Shown here: piece by piece, positions 12,938 to 24,560 of the stretch
Layout of the letters: the number at the start of each line of letters is the position of its first letter
Numbering within the stretch: the stretch's first letter is position 1
DNA from: Cymbidium sinense
Lineage: Eukaryota > Streptophyta > Magnoliopsida > Asparagales > Orchidaceae
Assembly (NCBI GenBank): GCA_021442155.1
Contig: CM038215.1
Coordinates: forward strand, 213,460,982-213,524,981
Direction: 5' to 3'
Length of the DNA: 64,000 nucleotides
The notes under the pieces: model-generated
Databases searched by the model: none
What the model saw: the letters and a program-made list of their open reading frames with translations, nothing else
What the model was told of the DNA's origin: nothing
Translations under genes and position numbers: made by a program

Positions 12938-13888
12938 TAATATAATATAATATAATTTTTTATTTTGAGCTAAATCGAGCCGAACACAATCGAATAAATG
13001 ATTGTTAATTCTCGTTTATCTCGATCTTGAAATGTCATTTGGTGTTGCGTTTAGTTACGAGCAAGTGAACGTAAACACATCGAACACGTTTGAATAACTT
13101 AATGCTAAAGTAGAAGAATTACACATCTTGCTTACACTCACATGATTGGAACTAGAAAGAAAAAAATTATTCAAGTGAAAGTTAATAATTACATCCCTTA
13201 GAACAACTATTTATAGATTTATCATCATTTAGGCTAGTTGAAATGATTGGTATATGCTCAGCTCATTTTTAGTTAAAATTAAGTCCATAAGATAAAAAAT
13301 AATCTAGCTTTTAAATTAAATCCAAACTCATTATCACCTTGCAAACAGAAAACCCTTAATTTTGAACTCCCAAAATTGCAGAAGGCTGCAACAATTGACC
13401 TATACTGCTAAGCGCTGATCAGAAACTTTTGCACTGATGAAGCATGATTAGCAGAATTTTTCTCATTACATTAGTAACTTGCTGACAATCATTCTATCAT
13501 GTGCTCTTCCGCCTGGCACCTCCATAGGGACGCCTTTTTTTTTCTAACTATAGGGAGGCAACTGGAGTGATTATGGGTAGGTATCCGTATGACTTAGAAG
13601 CTTCTTCATGTCCTGTAGTTCATGCAACGTTATAAATGCCATTGTTGTAGCTTGAAGGAGACTCTATGCGCCCTTTGGGAACCGTAGCTGCCTTTGATAG
13701 TATAGTCAGTAGAAGAAGTATCTGGGACAAATTATTTAGGGAGTATTTTTTTCTATTGAGTGAATTTGAAGAAGAGGATGGGATTCTCTGTGCATGTGCA
13801 CATTTTCTCTTTCTCTTTGATCTCTTCTCTTCTCTCACTATTCACTTCATTATCCATATCGTAAGTATCTCACAATCAAATATACACA
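12216..13888. other. Interval between two gypsy insertions; no gene found
   Basis: This is the host or older repeat DNA into which both flanking gypsy elements inserted. At about 12,655-13,095 it has clustered GAGCTTGAGC, GAGCCGAACAC and CGAACACG words of the kind seen in short non-autonomous DNA transposons of plants, but I cannot see matching terminal inverted repeats. A microsatellite lies inside it. The open frames at 13,620-13,905 (both strands) match no family I recognise. The missing upstream 4CL-like exon was looked for here and not found. Confidence 0.5.
12901..12955. repeat. Microsatellite (AAT)n followed by (TATAA)n
   Basis: Twelve AAT units are followed by about four TATAA units, ending in a T run. 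It sits within the GAGCTTGAGC-rich segment, possibly marking an internal or terminal AT tract of a small transposon. Confidence 0.9.
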
Positions 13889-13893
13889 TTCTT

Positions 13894-15747
13894 TGTAATA
13901 CCTAATTAGTTTCTTAATTTATTCCTAATTATTGTTTAAGCTAATTAACCCATCGTTATTGTAGCACTTATTGTAGCAAATCCACTTTACTTCGCGTCTG
14001 GCGGGATTAAAGCCTCGACGGCGTATGGGCGATCGACCCGTTCCCCATTTCATTTCCTTCCTACTGCTCGGTCCTTCCGCGTTCCTTCATAGTTCGTCTC
14101 GCTTTCCGTTTCCTCGGCCCGGCGGCAGCTCGTGACCGAGCGGAAACGCGCTCTTGCCGTCGGCTGACGGTGAATTGTCACCTCAGGTGGCGATGCGCGT
14201 TCGAGCGAACGCCTTCCCAGTCACGCGCGCTTTCGGTGGAAGCGATATGGCCGTCGTCGCTTGGGAACGCCGCAGCCGTCCGTGAGGTAAGACGCGCGGG
14301 TTGAAATCCGTAACCGCTTCGGTTTGAAATCCAGGTGAGCCGGCTCTCCGAACCGTCGGCTCGAGGATTCTGTTCACTGGGGAAACTTAAGGAATTTTGT
14401 AAGTTCTTAATTTCTTTCCCCATCCTTTTCTTTCGGCGACCTTCCTTGGTGTTGGAATCGTGATTGGGAATTGAAATCGATCTTGTTGCCGTGAGTTCAA
14501 TTATTGAATGGGATTTAGGATTGGATGTTTGTTAATTTTAGTTTGTTGATTGAAGCGGTAATTAATATTGGCGTTAGAATTAGTAGTAGTAAAACATGAG
14601 ATATCAATTTGGTAAGATTGGGTTAATTATGAGTTTCATTTATGAATTTATATTAAATATTTAGAAGAGTTATTTATAGGTTGTGTACTGAGGAGGAATA
14701 GAGCATCCGACATGGCTTGAACTTGAGGTGAGACATACTCTTAATTAAATTCAGTTTCTTTTATGTGTATGCATTTGTTCTACCTTATAAATTGTATGAA
14801 TGATATGTAGATATTTACGTCGTGAATGCATATATAAATATTGATTACTTGGCCGTGATTAATGATTTCTGATGATTATGCATTGGTTCGGCATTGATTT
14901 CATTGGCGTATAGAAAAGGTTTGATGTTAAATCATTAATGTGATAAGCGAAATGTCGGGGAAAATTGTGATAGGAAGGTATGTTAAAGGAATCTGCTTGA
15001 GAAAAAAGTTCGGAGATGGAGTGATTAGGGGATCTTAGTATCCACTCGGCATTGAGGTTGGGGTCGTTAAATGTCCAGTGGTGTCGAGTAGGTTTGTAAG
15101 TATGGTTACGGCCTTGCGCTGACTTTAAACGGGTGACTATGAATGAAAGTCAAACATCTGATTATAAATGACATTTAGAAAATGATTTGATATAAAGCGA
15201 AAGGAAATGATTTAATGAAAATTATTGCTCCGACATTGTCTGATTATGTACATATTACCTGACATATTGTTGTTATATTCTACATTTTCTGACCTCTGAC
15301 ATATTCTGATGTTCATACTTTGCTGATTACCTGTTTTGACTTTGTAATAAATTTCGATTGTTCTTGTCTTTGTCTTGAGCTTGTTTTAGCATTCTTGTCT
15401 CATTAGCTTTTAGCTTATGATCTTCTGGATTGAAAATTTCGGAAAAGGCAGTGGGTAAGTTTGTTTATTATTGTATAGTTTTGGGAAGCTTAAAGGCTTT
15501 TTTTTTGGGTGTAAATTAAATTAAATGTCTTTTAGTTCTTTATATTTATTCTGTTTAAAGATTCGCTTGGTATTTGTGATATGAATTAAGTTTAGTATAT
15601 GAATTATAAATAGTTTAGTGATGATTTGATTAGATACCTTTCACTTTCGTTCCTGATACGCGGTGGAGCGTGTTGGTGGAATCTGTCAATCAGTCATTAT
15701 CTGATTACACTTGATTGACCCCAGCATAAGGGGTCAGGGGTGTAATG
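13894..15747 (+). repeat. 5' LTR of the + strand gypsy element
   Basis: Starts TGTAATACCTAATTAG exactly like the 3' LTR at 19,970. The end is damaged (GGGGTGTAATGA against GGGGTGTGACA), so the boundary is good to a few bases. CT-rich leader-like sequence lies at about 14,035-14,120. Differences from the 3' LTR are dominated by short indels rather than single substitutions. Confidence 0.85.
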
Positions 15748-15752
15748 AGAAA

Positions 15753-15764
15753 GTGTATCAGAGC
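15753..15764 (+). other. Primer binding site, initiator tRNA-Met type
   Basis: GTGTATCAGAGC matches the usual plant site TGGTATCAGAGC at 10 of 12 positions and lies a few bases inside the 5' LTR. Reverse transcription would start here from the tRNA 3' end. Confidence 0.75.
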
Positions 15765-16149
15765 AATAAGGTTGATACCAGAGCAAAAAGATTGATGAGC
15801 AATAGTAATGGAAGCATGATTTGGATTTAGGGATAAGTGTTGAATTGAGCAATGTGAGCTATAGGGCGATTAATGTTGGGTTAGAAATCCATATTCTTAA
15901 TTTCATGCATGTATGATATTTAATTTTATGCATGTATGATATTTAATAAATATGTATCATATAAATACTTTTTTTAATTTGATTAATTTCGAAGAAATGC
16001 AAAGGTTAGAGGTGATCCTGAAATCTGACGAACTGCGAAGATAATTCTAACAGTGAAATACAACTGAGCAAGTGGTGAAAGTAGATCGATGAATTGAGGG
16101 TAGTTCGGTTGATTTCAGTTGTTGATAAAGCATCATGGAAAAATCTGGC

Positions 16150-19100
16150 AGGCCGAGTCACGTATGGTTGAAGTGGATCAACATTTGAGGATATTTCAAG
16201 CGTTCAAACCACCAAGCATTGAGGAGCGATGATCTTATAGTGGCGGAAGATTGGCTTATAATTGGAAAAAATTTTGGATGGATGATTTGCCACAATGAAG
16301 AGTATCTTGCTACTTTTGTATTAGAAAGGTGGTGGCGAGCTCAACCTGAGAAAGATTTGACGATACCCATTACTCGGATCAAATGGGATGAGTTTGTCAA
16401 AGTATTCAAGATTGGTTCATTCCTCCATCGACGACTTTACAAGACAAATTTTTCAATCTAACTCAGGCTCAAAACGATGCTGATATGAATCAGGTTCACT
16501 TCTTTCTAGATACTCCACATTATATCGGTCAGGAAGAGAAATGTCAGATTTCTGCGAGGCCGAGATCAATTAAGATTAGCATTAGCTTTGATATCGGTGA
16601 GTTCTCGTGTTAGTTGAAAGAATTGAAAATGAGTTGAATTTTCCAACAACATTGGGATTCTGCAGCAAAAGTTTTGAAAGAAGGATTTCTAGAAATTTAA
16701 GTTTGATGACGAAACAAATTCAGTTGGAGAAACTATTGTGATAAGTGTGGAAAAGCGATTTTGGTCAATGTATTTGGATCGAGGAGATATTGAATGTGGT
16801 CGATTGGACATCGAGTCGCTGCCGATGGAGAAGAAGAAGGATATAAAGCCATACAATTATGACGGTTAAAAAAAGAGAAGCCAGGAAGCGGGTAACATAA
16901 TTTTTGGGAAAACAATTGAAAAGGAGAAACTTGAGCGAAAAATCAACCCTCAGGAAAAGCAAGTTTTCTATCACTCACAAAAGCAAAGGAATCAAATGAA
17001 GTGGTGTCGGTATGCTTAAAATTTAGATCATTTGGGTTGATTACATTTGATTCTGCATTCGTTCATTTCGATTCCTTTTTTACAGTTTAGTTGATCTATT
17101 TCATTGTGAATGTACCGGTGATAGTTTGAATACTGAAATAGGAAATGTGTTGTTGACATTAATAGACTTTCTTACAAACTAATTATCTTACCAATCGAGA
17201 TATTTTGACGTTATCTTAGGTATGGATTGGTTGATCAAATATTTTGCAACAATTGAATCTTTGGAAGAGGAGAGTGAAATTTTGCATGCGGTGAAAAATC
17301 ATTTTATTTTTCTTGTGATAAGAATCGTTTCTTTGATTAGTCGGTGAAGTTGAGTAAATATTTAAGAAGCGGTGAAATTATTTAGCAAATTAGATGTGTT
17401 GAATAAGGAGGTGGTTGAGCGAAAAAACATTCCGTTGTTTGAATTTCGATGTGTTTAGGAGGAATTACGGGGTTGCCAACGAAGTAGAGTTTGGGATGAT
17501 GTTCAACTGGTACAACCATATATAAATCTCCTTACATGGCTCAAAAGAATTGCGGGGAATTGAAGTGTCGATTGCGAGGAATTGGCGATTTATTTGGCTG
17601 AGTGCACGGTATTATTTGTTAAGAAAAGGATGAATTACATGCGATTGTGTGTTGATTACGAGTTAAATAAAACAATCAAGAACAAGTATCCACTAGAGGA
17701 TTGATGATTTATTTGATCGGTTGGAGGAAGTATTTTGATTGATTTGAGATCGGATATCAGGTTAGAGTTAAAGATCGATATTTTTAAAGCGACTTTTGGA
17801 ACGGTATGGACATTATGAATTTCTTGTTATGCCATTTGGTTTAATTAATGCTCTGCGATCTTTATGGACTTAATGAATCGTGTTTTCAAGCGCTTGGTGG
17901 AGTTTGTTATCATCTTTATTGATGATATTTTATTTAAAGCGATGAAGAACATGCAAATCATCGAGGATTGTTTTAATTGTTAAGAAAAATCGATTATATC
18001 AAATTTTCAAAATGTGAATTTTGGATGCATAGCGTCGCATTTCCAGGTCATTCTCGATTAGTTTAGGGTTTTTGCGCGATTTCTGAAATTTTACGAGATT
18101 TTCTCAGTATTGCTAATTTATTGAGAAAGGATGTCAAATTCAAAGGGTGAAGCGAGTTTTCAAGAAGGAAAAAGCATTTGACCATTAGTTTTAGCTATTC
18201 CATCGAGGTGAGGGATTAAATATTTAGTGATGCTCTTTAAAAGGTTTGGGTTGTGTCTTAATGCAGAAAGTAATTGCTTATCTTGAGACAATTAAAAGCA
18301 CGAAAAAATTACCGCATGATTTAGAATTAGCATTTGTGATTTTGCTCTTAAAATTTGGAGACATTACTTGTATGGGTGAAATCTGAAATTTTTCTGTCAT
18401 CGAGTCTTAAATATATCTTTACACAAAAGCGAATCTAAGACAAAGAAGGTGGCTTGAGTTTATTAAAGATTATGATTTAGATATTCGGATTATCAGAAAA
18501 GCTAATGTGGTGGTTGATCGTTAAGTCCATGAAGGAAATGCAGTTGGGTTATTACTCAAAAGTCGAGTTGATTAGAGAATTAGAGCTCTACTGGAAGTTA
18601 AAAATTGATTGGGGCATTTATCTCAATTGATCTGTCAACTTTATTTGATAGAATCAATGAAAGGGATCGTGGATATCGAAATTCATTGAACAAATCCGAT
18701 TATTCGAGTCGAATTTTTAGATGCGAGGGTATTATCCGGAAGAATTACATTATGGATGCAGTGATGCGGTGTTGAGGCAATTTTGAGGCTCATCAGCGGA
18801 TATACTATTCATCCGGTAGTTCAAAATGTATAAAGATTTAAAATTAACATTTTGGTGGTGGTATGAAGAAGACATAGGAATATGTCTAAATGTCGAGCTT
18901 GTCAGTTGTTAAAAGGCATCAAAGACCGTGGATTGTTATCATTACCTCAGTGGAAGTGGGAAGAAATTACATGGATTTTGTTATGGGATTTCAGATCAGG
19001 AGATAGTATATGGGTTGTTGTGGATAGATTGAAGTCGACTCATTTCTTACTGAAACAGACGATTGATTGATAAATTGTCAGATTATATGTTAAAGAAATT

Positions 19101-19735
19101 GTAAACTTCATGGTGTACCAAAAGTGATCGTCTCGGCAGAGATGGTAGATTACTTCAGATTATGGAAAGAATTGAGAGGCTTGGCACTTACACAAAGTCT
19201 GACTTTTCATCCTATGATGGACAATCGAGAAAAGAACAATTCAAGTCTAGAAGATTTGTTGAGGTTATGTGTTTTAGATTTTGGAGGTATGGGAAGATCA
19301 TATTCTATGATTGAGTTTGTTCTGATAATAATTTCAATCAAGTATTGAGATGGCTCGTATGAAGCATTGTATGGTGAAAGTGTAGAACTCCAAGTTGGGT
19401 GAAGTGGGAGAAAACATTAAATTAGGTTGGTTGATCAATTCAGAAAATCAGATTAATCGAGATAGATTGAAAATTTTCGGGATGTCGCTGAGTATTACGA
19501 CTTAAAGCATGACAGAATTTCAAGTTGGAGAATTTGTATTTTGAAAGTCAAACCTATGAAAGGAATTAGTAGATTTGGTCGCGGAGGTAAATTGAGCCCA
19601 GGTACATAGGACCTTTTGAAATCAGAAAGGATCGGCAATATAACTGCACTTACCCATTGACTTGGCGGACATTCACGTCTTTCACATTTCAATGTTGAGA
19701 AAATGGATCACAGTCTGAAGAAGATTCCATATACA
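16150..19735 (+). pseudogene. Broken gag-pol of the + strand chromovirus
   Basis: Encodes remnants of the copying and insertion machinery. A Gag core is readable at about 16,219-16,500 (WDEFVKVFK, then LTQAQ and MNQ). The protease region has LGMDWLIKYFATIE at about 17,213-17,254. Reverse transcriptase shows IKNKYPL near 17,675-17,695 and the catalytic FIDD at 17,915-17,926. RNase H is at about 18,230-18,530 (RRWLEFIKDYDLDI). The integrase zinc-binding end and core appear at 18,882-19,070 (CRACQLLKG, then PQWKWEEITW). Segments are highly conserved between frameshifts, but there are dozens of breaks, so it is non-functional as written. Part of the damage may be consensus error. Confidence 0.85.
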
Positions 19736-19739
19736 AAGT

Positions 19740-19922
19740 TTGAAATCTGACGATTTGACTTATGCATTGGAGCCAGAAAAGATTTTAGAATTTGATGTGA
19801 AGAGATTGCGAAATAGACAAATTTCCTATGTTAAAATTAAATGGAAGCACAGACCAATCAAAGAAGCTACTTGGGAGGTTGAACAAGAGATGAGGCAGAA
19901 GTTTCCCTTCATGTTTGAATGA
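19740..19922 (+). pseudogene. Chromodomain-like C terminus of the gypsy integrase (remnant)
   Basis: A 60-codon open stretch reads PEKILEFDVKRLRNRQ, then YVKIKWKH and EATWEVEQEM, ending MFE and a stop. This is the pattern of the C-terminal chromodomain of plant Tekay/Del elements, which is thought to bind modified histones and steer integration into heterochromatin. It is the one part of pol free of frameshifts. It is followed by the GAAATTTCGAGGACGAAATT box and the polypurine tract that normally end such elements. It would be fused to the integrase frame in an intact element. Confidence 0.85.
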
Positions 19923-19956
19923 TTCAGAAGAAATTTCGAGGACGAAATTTTTGTTT

Positions 19957-19969
19957 AAGAGGGGGAAAT
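19957..19969 (+). other. Polypurine tract
   Basis: AAGAGGGGGAAAT immediately precedes the 3' LTR start at 19,970. It is the plus-strand primer of the element, and its complement lies at 6,425 in the - strand copy. Confidence 0.88.
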
Positions 19970-21832
19970 TGTAATACCTAATTAGTTTCTTAATTTATTC
20001 CTAATTATTGTTTAAGCTAATTAACCCGTCGTTCGTAGCATTAGGGATGCAAATCCACTTTACTTACATGCGGCGGGATTAAAACCAACGTATGGTGGAT
20101 CGACCATTCTATTTTCCTTCTTTCCTTCCCCGCGCTGTTCCTTCAGCGGGTTCGTCTCGCTTTCCGTTCCACCGGCCGGCCGACGGCCGCTCGTGTGACG
20201 AGGAAAGCGCCTTCTTTGCTGGCCGTTGCTTGGCGAAATTGTCACCTCGTGGCGCAGCGCCGCGTTCGACGCCTTCCCCACGGTCGCGCCTCGGTGGAAG
20301 CGTATGGCCTTCTTATTCGGAATGCGCCGTCATGAGGTAAGATGCACGTGTTGGAAATCCGTAGCCGCTTCGGTTTAAATCCGTGAACCGTCGGCTCGGC
20401 TCGTGAACCGTCGGCTCGGTTGATTCTGTTCTGGCCGGAAACTTAAGGAATTTTGTAAGTTCTTAATTTCTTTCCCTATCCCTTTTTTCTTTTTCGACCT
20501 TCCTTGGATTGAATCGTGATTGGAATTCAAATCGATCTTGGTGCAGGTGAGTGAGTATTTGAATGGGGATTTAGGATTGGCATGTTTTTTAATTTTAGTT
20601 TGTTGATTGAAGGTAATTAATATTGGCGTTAGGGTATTTTGGTAAACTTATGAGGTCAATTTGAGATTGGGTTAATTATGAGTTTCATTTATGAATTTTA
20701 TGTATTAGAAATATTTAGAAGAGTTATTTCATAATAGGTTGTGTACTCGAGGAGGAATGAGGAGCACATGCGACCTTGACAATCGAGGTGAGACATCTTA
20801 ATGTAAATTCGGTTTCTGTATCTGCTTTTTACGACTTACATTATAAATATGAATGGCGTGTAGATATTTGTCGTGTTGAATCTATATAAATGTTGATTCT
20901 TGGCCGTGATTAATGATTTCTGATGATTACAATTTAGTTGCATTGATTTCATTGATATAGAAAGGTTTGAAAATGTTAAATGCGATAATGTGATAAGCGA
21001 AATGTCGGAAAATTGTGATAGGAAGGTATGTTAAAGGAATCTGCAGATAAAAAAAGTTAACGAGATGGAGTGATTAGGGGATCTTAGTATCCCCGACTCG
21101 GCATTGAGGTTAGTCGTTAGTCCAAGCGGTGTCATTAGGTATGTAGAGTATGGTTACGGCCTACCTTCTTTTTTAGTGACGGTGGTGGCACCTTATGAAT
21201 GAAAGTCAAAACTTCTGATTATAAATACATTTCTAGAAAATGATTTGATAGAGCGAAGCTGAAATGATTTAATGAAAATTATTGCTCCGACATTATTGAT
21301 ACAAGATGTACCAGATATTACCTACAATATGTTAGTTATATTCACATTTTCTGACCTTTCTGGCGTATTGTTCGATTCTGATGTTACATTCTTGCGATCA
21401 GTTTACCTACAGTTTTACCGAACTTTGTAAATTCATATGCATACGCGATTGTTTCTCTCATCTTGAGCTTGTTTTAGCATTCTTGTCTCATTTAGCTTAT
21501 GATCTTCTGGATTGAAAATTCGAAAAAACATTTGGGTAGAAATGTGTTTTGTTGAATTGTATAGTTTTGGGAAGCTTAAAGCTTTTTTTGGTACGTCTGA
21601 ATTAAATTAAATGTCTTTTGGTTCTTTCTATTTATTTAAACTTAAAGATTTCATCTTGAGTATTTGTGATATGAATTAAGTTAAGTAGTATATGAATTCA
21701 AATATTTTAGTGATGATTTGATTAGATCACCTTTCACTGCTCGTTCGAGAGCTGGAGCGTGTTGTGAATCATATCCGTCATCGTCACTGATACTCAACGA
21801 CCCAGTATAAGGGGGTCATCTGGGGTGTGACA
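19970..21832 (+). repeat. 3' LTR of the + strand gypsy element
   Basis: 1,863 bases from TGTAATACC to GGGTGTGACA, followed by the TTCTT duplication. It is collinear with 13,894-15,747. A short local duplication of CTCGTGAACCGTCGG occurs at about 20,384-20,417, absent from the 5' LTR. Confidence 0.9.
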
Positions 21833-21837
21833 TTCTT

Positions 21838-22349
21838 CAAGGTGTTGAACTACGAGACTAGCGGCATTCACTGAACATGTACATTAGCCTCGAAATAATA
21901 ATATAACTGCTATTTGATCAATTCACAAGATGTAAACATTAACACGTATTGAGTATGATATGAATTAAATCTTAAAACTTGGTAAAGAAAGGAATTTTTG
22001 AAAGCTGCAGTTAAAACAGTTAGAATATGTTTTCATGTCAACTTTAGTAAAGCTACAATCGTGCTCATACCTCCATGAACAGTAATATTAATAATAAATA
22101 AATTTAAAGCATTCCTAGATGGATGAACTGCTCAAAATAGGTCATGAACCTTGTAAGTATGCTGCCACAAGACATGAAAATCTACAATATCACTCTAAGC
22201 TTATTGATTTGAAATTTTACGAGACATTCAGTGCTAAGCATTTCAAAGCTCATAATTTTCCATGCATCTTGTTCTATTCATTTTTTGTCGGAGGTCTAAA
22301 AAAAATAAAGAAAACATCTTGAATGTTTCATTTTTTTGTTCTTTGGCAG
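21838..22349. other. Presumed intron upstream of the first visible 4CL-like exon
   Basis: Single-copy-looking AT-rich DNA between the gypsy element and the exon acceptor at 22,348-22,349. It contains a T-rich stretch before TTTGGCAG, a normal plant branch and acceptor context. The open frames here run into the exon from intronic sequence and are not separate genes. Confidence 0.6.
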
Positions 22350-22495
22350 GCTACATAGGTGATGATGAGGCAACGTCATCTATTTTGAATCCAGAAGGCT
22401 GGCTAAAGACTGGAGACCTATGCTATTTCAATGAAGATGGGTTTCTTTTTATTGTTGGAAGGCTAAAGGAATTGATAAAGTACAAGGCCTACCAG
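22350..22495 (+). CDS. 4CL-like acyl-CoA synthetase, internal exon a
   Basis: Encodes part of the adenylate-forming domain of a 4-coumarate:CoA ligase-like enzyme. These proteins activate a carboxylate with ATP and pass it to CoA, and many plant 4CL-like members act in peroxisomes on fatty or jasmonate precursor acids. The exon starts after TTTGGCAG and ends CAG before GTGCTT. Its first two bases complete a split Gly codon. Diagnostic words are [12 protein letters not shown] (the TGD motif that binds ATP), EDGFLFIV and [14 protein letters not shown], the hinge and A8 motif that turn the small C-terminal domain. The usual Asp before RLKEL is Gly here. The KAYQV variant of KGYQV is, as I recall it, typical of a plant 4CL-like clade near Arabidopsis At5g63380. 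There are no frame breaks. Upstream exons (the AMP-binding SSGTTG region) are not in the window. Confidence 0.93.
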
Positions 22496-22718
22496 GTGCT
22501 TAAAATTTATCTGATCTATTGCTCTTAATTTAAAATCATTTTAATTAGGAGCCACATTTATGGTACCTCCATTTTGACCTCTAAGTCATAGTTTCTGCAA
22601 TACAAGAATAATATAGTCTATATCAATCCTCAGACTTCACATTAATAGGAGTCTCGTGATATGACCTGTGCTACCATTTTTTCGTTAGATGTTACTGAAT
22701 GCACTCCTTATTTTGCAG

Positions 22719-22786
22719 GTACCTCCAGCAGAATTGGAGCACATACTTCATTCTCATCCAGAAATTGCTGATGCGGCTGTTATTCC
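22719..22786 (+). CDS. 4CL-like acyl-CoA synthetase, internal exon b
   Basis: Continues the same frame after a 223 bp intron (22,496-22,718; acceptor TTTTGCAG, donor GTAAGT). It encodes VPPAELEHILHSHPEIADAA and then VIP, the start of the mobile C-terminal domain, directly joining KAYQV of the previous exon. The exon ends two bases into a Pro codon, which the next exon completes. Length and phase suit the family's conserved exon structure. Its donor opens the 18.4 kb intron. Confidence 0.93.
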
Positions 22787-24045
22787 GTAAGTGTTGGAAT
22801 CTGTTGCATTTTACTTTGAACTAAAATCCGCTGCTGACATTAACTTTAATTTTGAGTTTTATTTTTACATGATTTGCATTGTTGGATACATTATAACGCA
22901 GTGCTAAAGTTCCTCTTCCTCATATGGTTTTGTACTGATAGAAAATTTTTTCCACTGTATTCTTCCTGGAAGACAATGAAGTTTCAATTAACTAATGGCT
23001 TACTACATGTTTGTATTGGTTCAACTAGTGCATACTCTGAATGATCTCGCATATTAGTATGATCATAGCCGTCACCCTTTATCTTAATTATTTGAAGTAA
23101 GATTTTGAGGGCTTTTATATAATTTGTTAAACTTGCAATTGTTTTTTTTAATTTTCCTTATGCTTTAACTTGGATCTGTTACTTTCTATATCATAAAACA
23201 ATTTGTAGCAAATTGCATTTAGTATCAACCATTTTGTATTACTGTAATTTGGTTTCAGTGTTCAACATGTGCGTAAAGTTACCTTTTTTGGAGAAGGATT
23301 CGAAAGTGCGAGTAAGAAGGTCTCCATGGTTCACTGATATTTTGAACATTGATCTTAATTAGTAAATGACAATGGTTTAGTTTACTGACATCTCAAAGTT
23401 AGAATTATTTTTATGATATTTTAAGACTAGGAAGTTTTAATGCTGGTGGTGATTTAAATGATTAATATCTTCATTGTAACTATCCAACCAGAATAAGAAA
23501 ATAATTGAAATAAATATTGAATTATTGTTAGTCATTTAGAGGCGTATTTTCTCTGAGTGTTAAATGCAATTGACATTACATTTGACGTAATTTAGTTTTA
23601 TTCAATGAGCGTGCACCATAGATAATGCTTTCAAATAAGAGTGATTATAATTGCTCCTAGGTCAAAGTTGGCATTCCTTCAGCCAATATGTTCTTAAAGG
23701 ATGCAAGGAATCATTTAGTGAGAAAGAAGTGTTTCAATCCAAATGTGAAACTGCCATAAATATTATTTGTTTCACAATATATATATATATATATATTCAT
23801 TCTTTGGATGTTTAGGTAATACCAGACAGACTTCTTCATGATAATACTCATAGCACAAGTGTTTAACTATGCACCCCATGTACACTTCAAGTTTAATAGC
23901 CTTAGTTTCTATTTATGATTTCATGAAACCATTAATCGCTCAGGTTTCTCCACCTTTTACTTTCTTCATTTTCATCTCTTTTGGATTGATTTTGTGTTTG
24001 GGGTCAAAGTTTCAAAAAATATATAAAATTGCAAATGTGATACAA
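22787..24045. other. 5' part of the large intron, no element recognised
   Basis: AT-rich DNA that looks single-copy, with an (AT)n run at about 23,779-23,797. The 67-codon open frame at 23,869-24,072 lies in T-rich sequence and matches nothing I know. This may be original intron sequence from before the transposon insertions. Confidence 0.5.
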
Positions 24046-24560
24046 CCTAGAGATTTCACTATAATTTTGTGAGGACTTTAGATTTTTGTTCTAGGTTTCT
24101 AGGTGCAAGCATCTATAATTAATTGTCATCCCAATGATGAGAGAGGACTTTTAATTAAGGCTAGTCATTAGATGCTACCACCTTTAACTTAAAATAGATG
24201 GTAGGGAATTGGTGACGAGCCTGATCAGGATTCTATGGCTTTGTCCTCAGATTGTTGTTATCTCTAGTTTACTTACAGGAGATAGTCGACTAAATATGAC
24301 TGAAGGATGTTTGTCGACATCTGTGGGTTGTTTTATCCAAGAGGACTTTATAAATCTAGGGTGGATGTTTGTCTAAATAAATAATTTTCAATCAATCTTA
24401 GCTAATAGAGGGCTTATATCCTATCGAATGTATTTTATAATTCATAACATAAGGGTTTAAGTCATTGGAGGATAGATGGACTGCAATCAAGATTGTAGTT
24501 TATTGGTGCAATTTAGGGAAACCACTTAGTAAGAGGCTTTAATTGTAATTATACTTTTAT
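24046..24560 (+). repeat. Old direct repeat, left copy (pairs with about 32,950-33,560)
   Basis: Shares an ordered series of blocks with the right copy: TAGAGATTTCACT, ATGGTGAGAGAGAACTTTTAAT-like, GGATGTTTGTCTAAA, ATAATTTTCAATCAAT, TTTATAATTCATAAC, AAGTCATTGGAG, and a closing TATTGGTGCAATTTAGGG-like block. Divergence is substantial. The pair is in direct orientation about 9 kb apart and may be the LTRs of an ancient element, though I see no TG...CA ends. Confidence 0.65.

Larger units (their letters stand above)
13889..21837 (+). mobile_element. Ty3/gypsy retrotransposon, Tekay/Del-like chromovirus, + strand, with TTCTT target duplication
   Basis: A complete element of about 7.94 kb (13,894-21,832). 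It opens TGTAATACC and closes GGGTGTGACA. The bases at 13,889-13,893 and 21,833-21,837 are both TTCTT, a 5-bp target duplication. It has two LTRs, a tRNA-Met-type primer site, a polypurine tract, and remnants in order of gag, protease, reverse transcriptase, RNase H, integrase and a chromodomain-like C terminus. That order (integrase last) defines Ty3/gypsy, and the terminal domain points to a chromovirus. It lies 512 bases upstream of the first visible 4CL-like exon. All long frames are broken. Confidence 0.92.

Noticed and set aside
13620..13905. Host exon beside the gypsy insertion (MRPLGTVAAFD...)
   Set aside because: The residues match no family I know, including the missing part of the 4CL-like protein, and the frame has no convincing splice context.
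22119..22349. Coding start of the 4CL-like gene in the frame upstream of exon a
   Set aside because: The open frame crosses a clear TTTGGCAG acceptor, and its residues before GYIGDDEA do not resemble the family.
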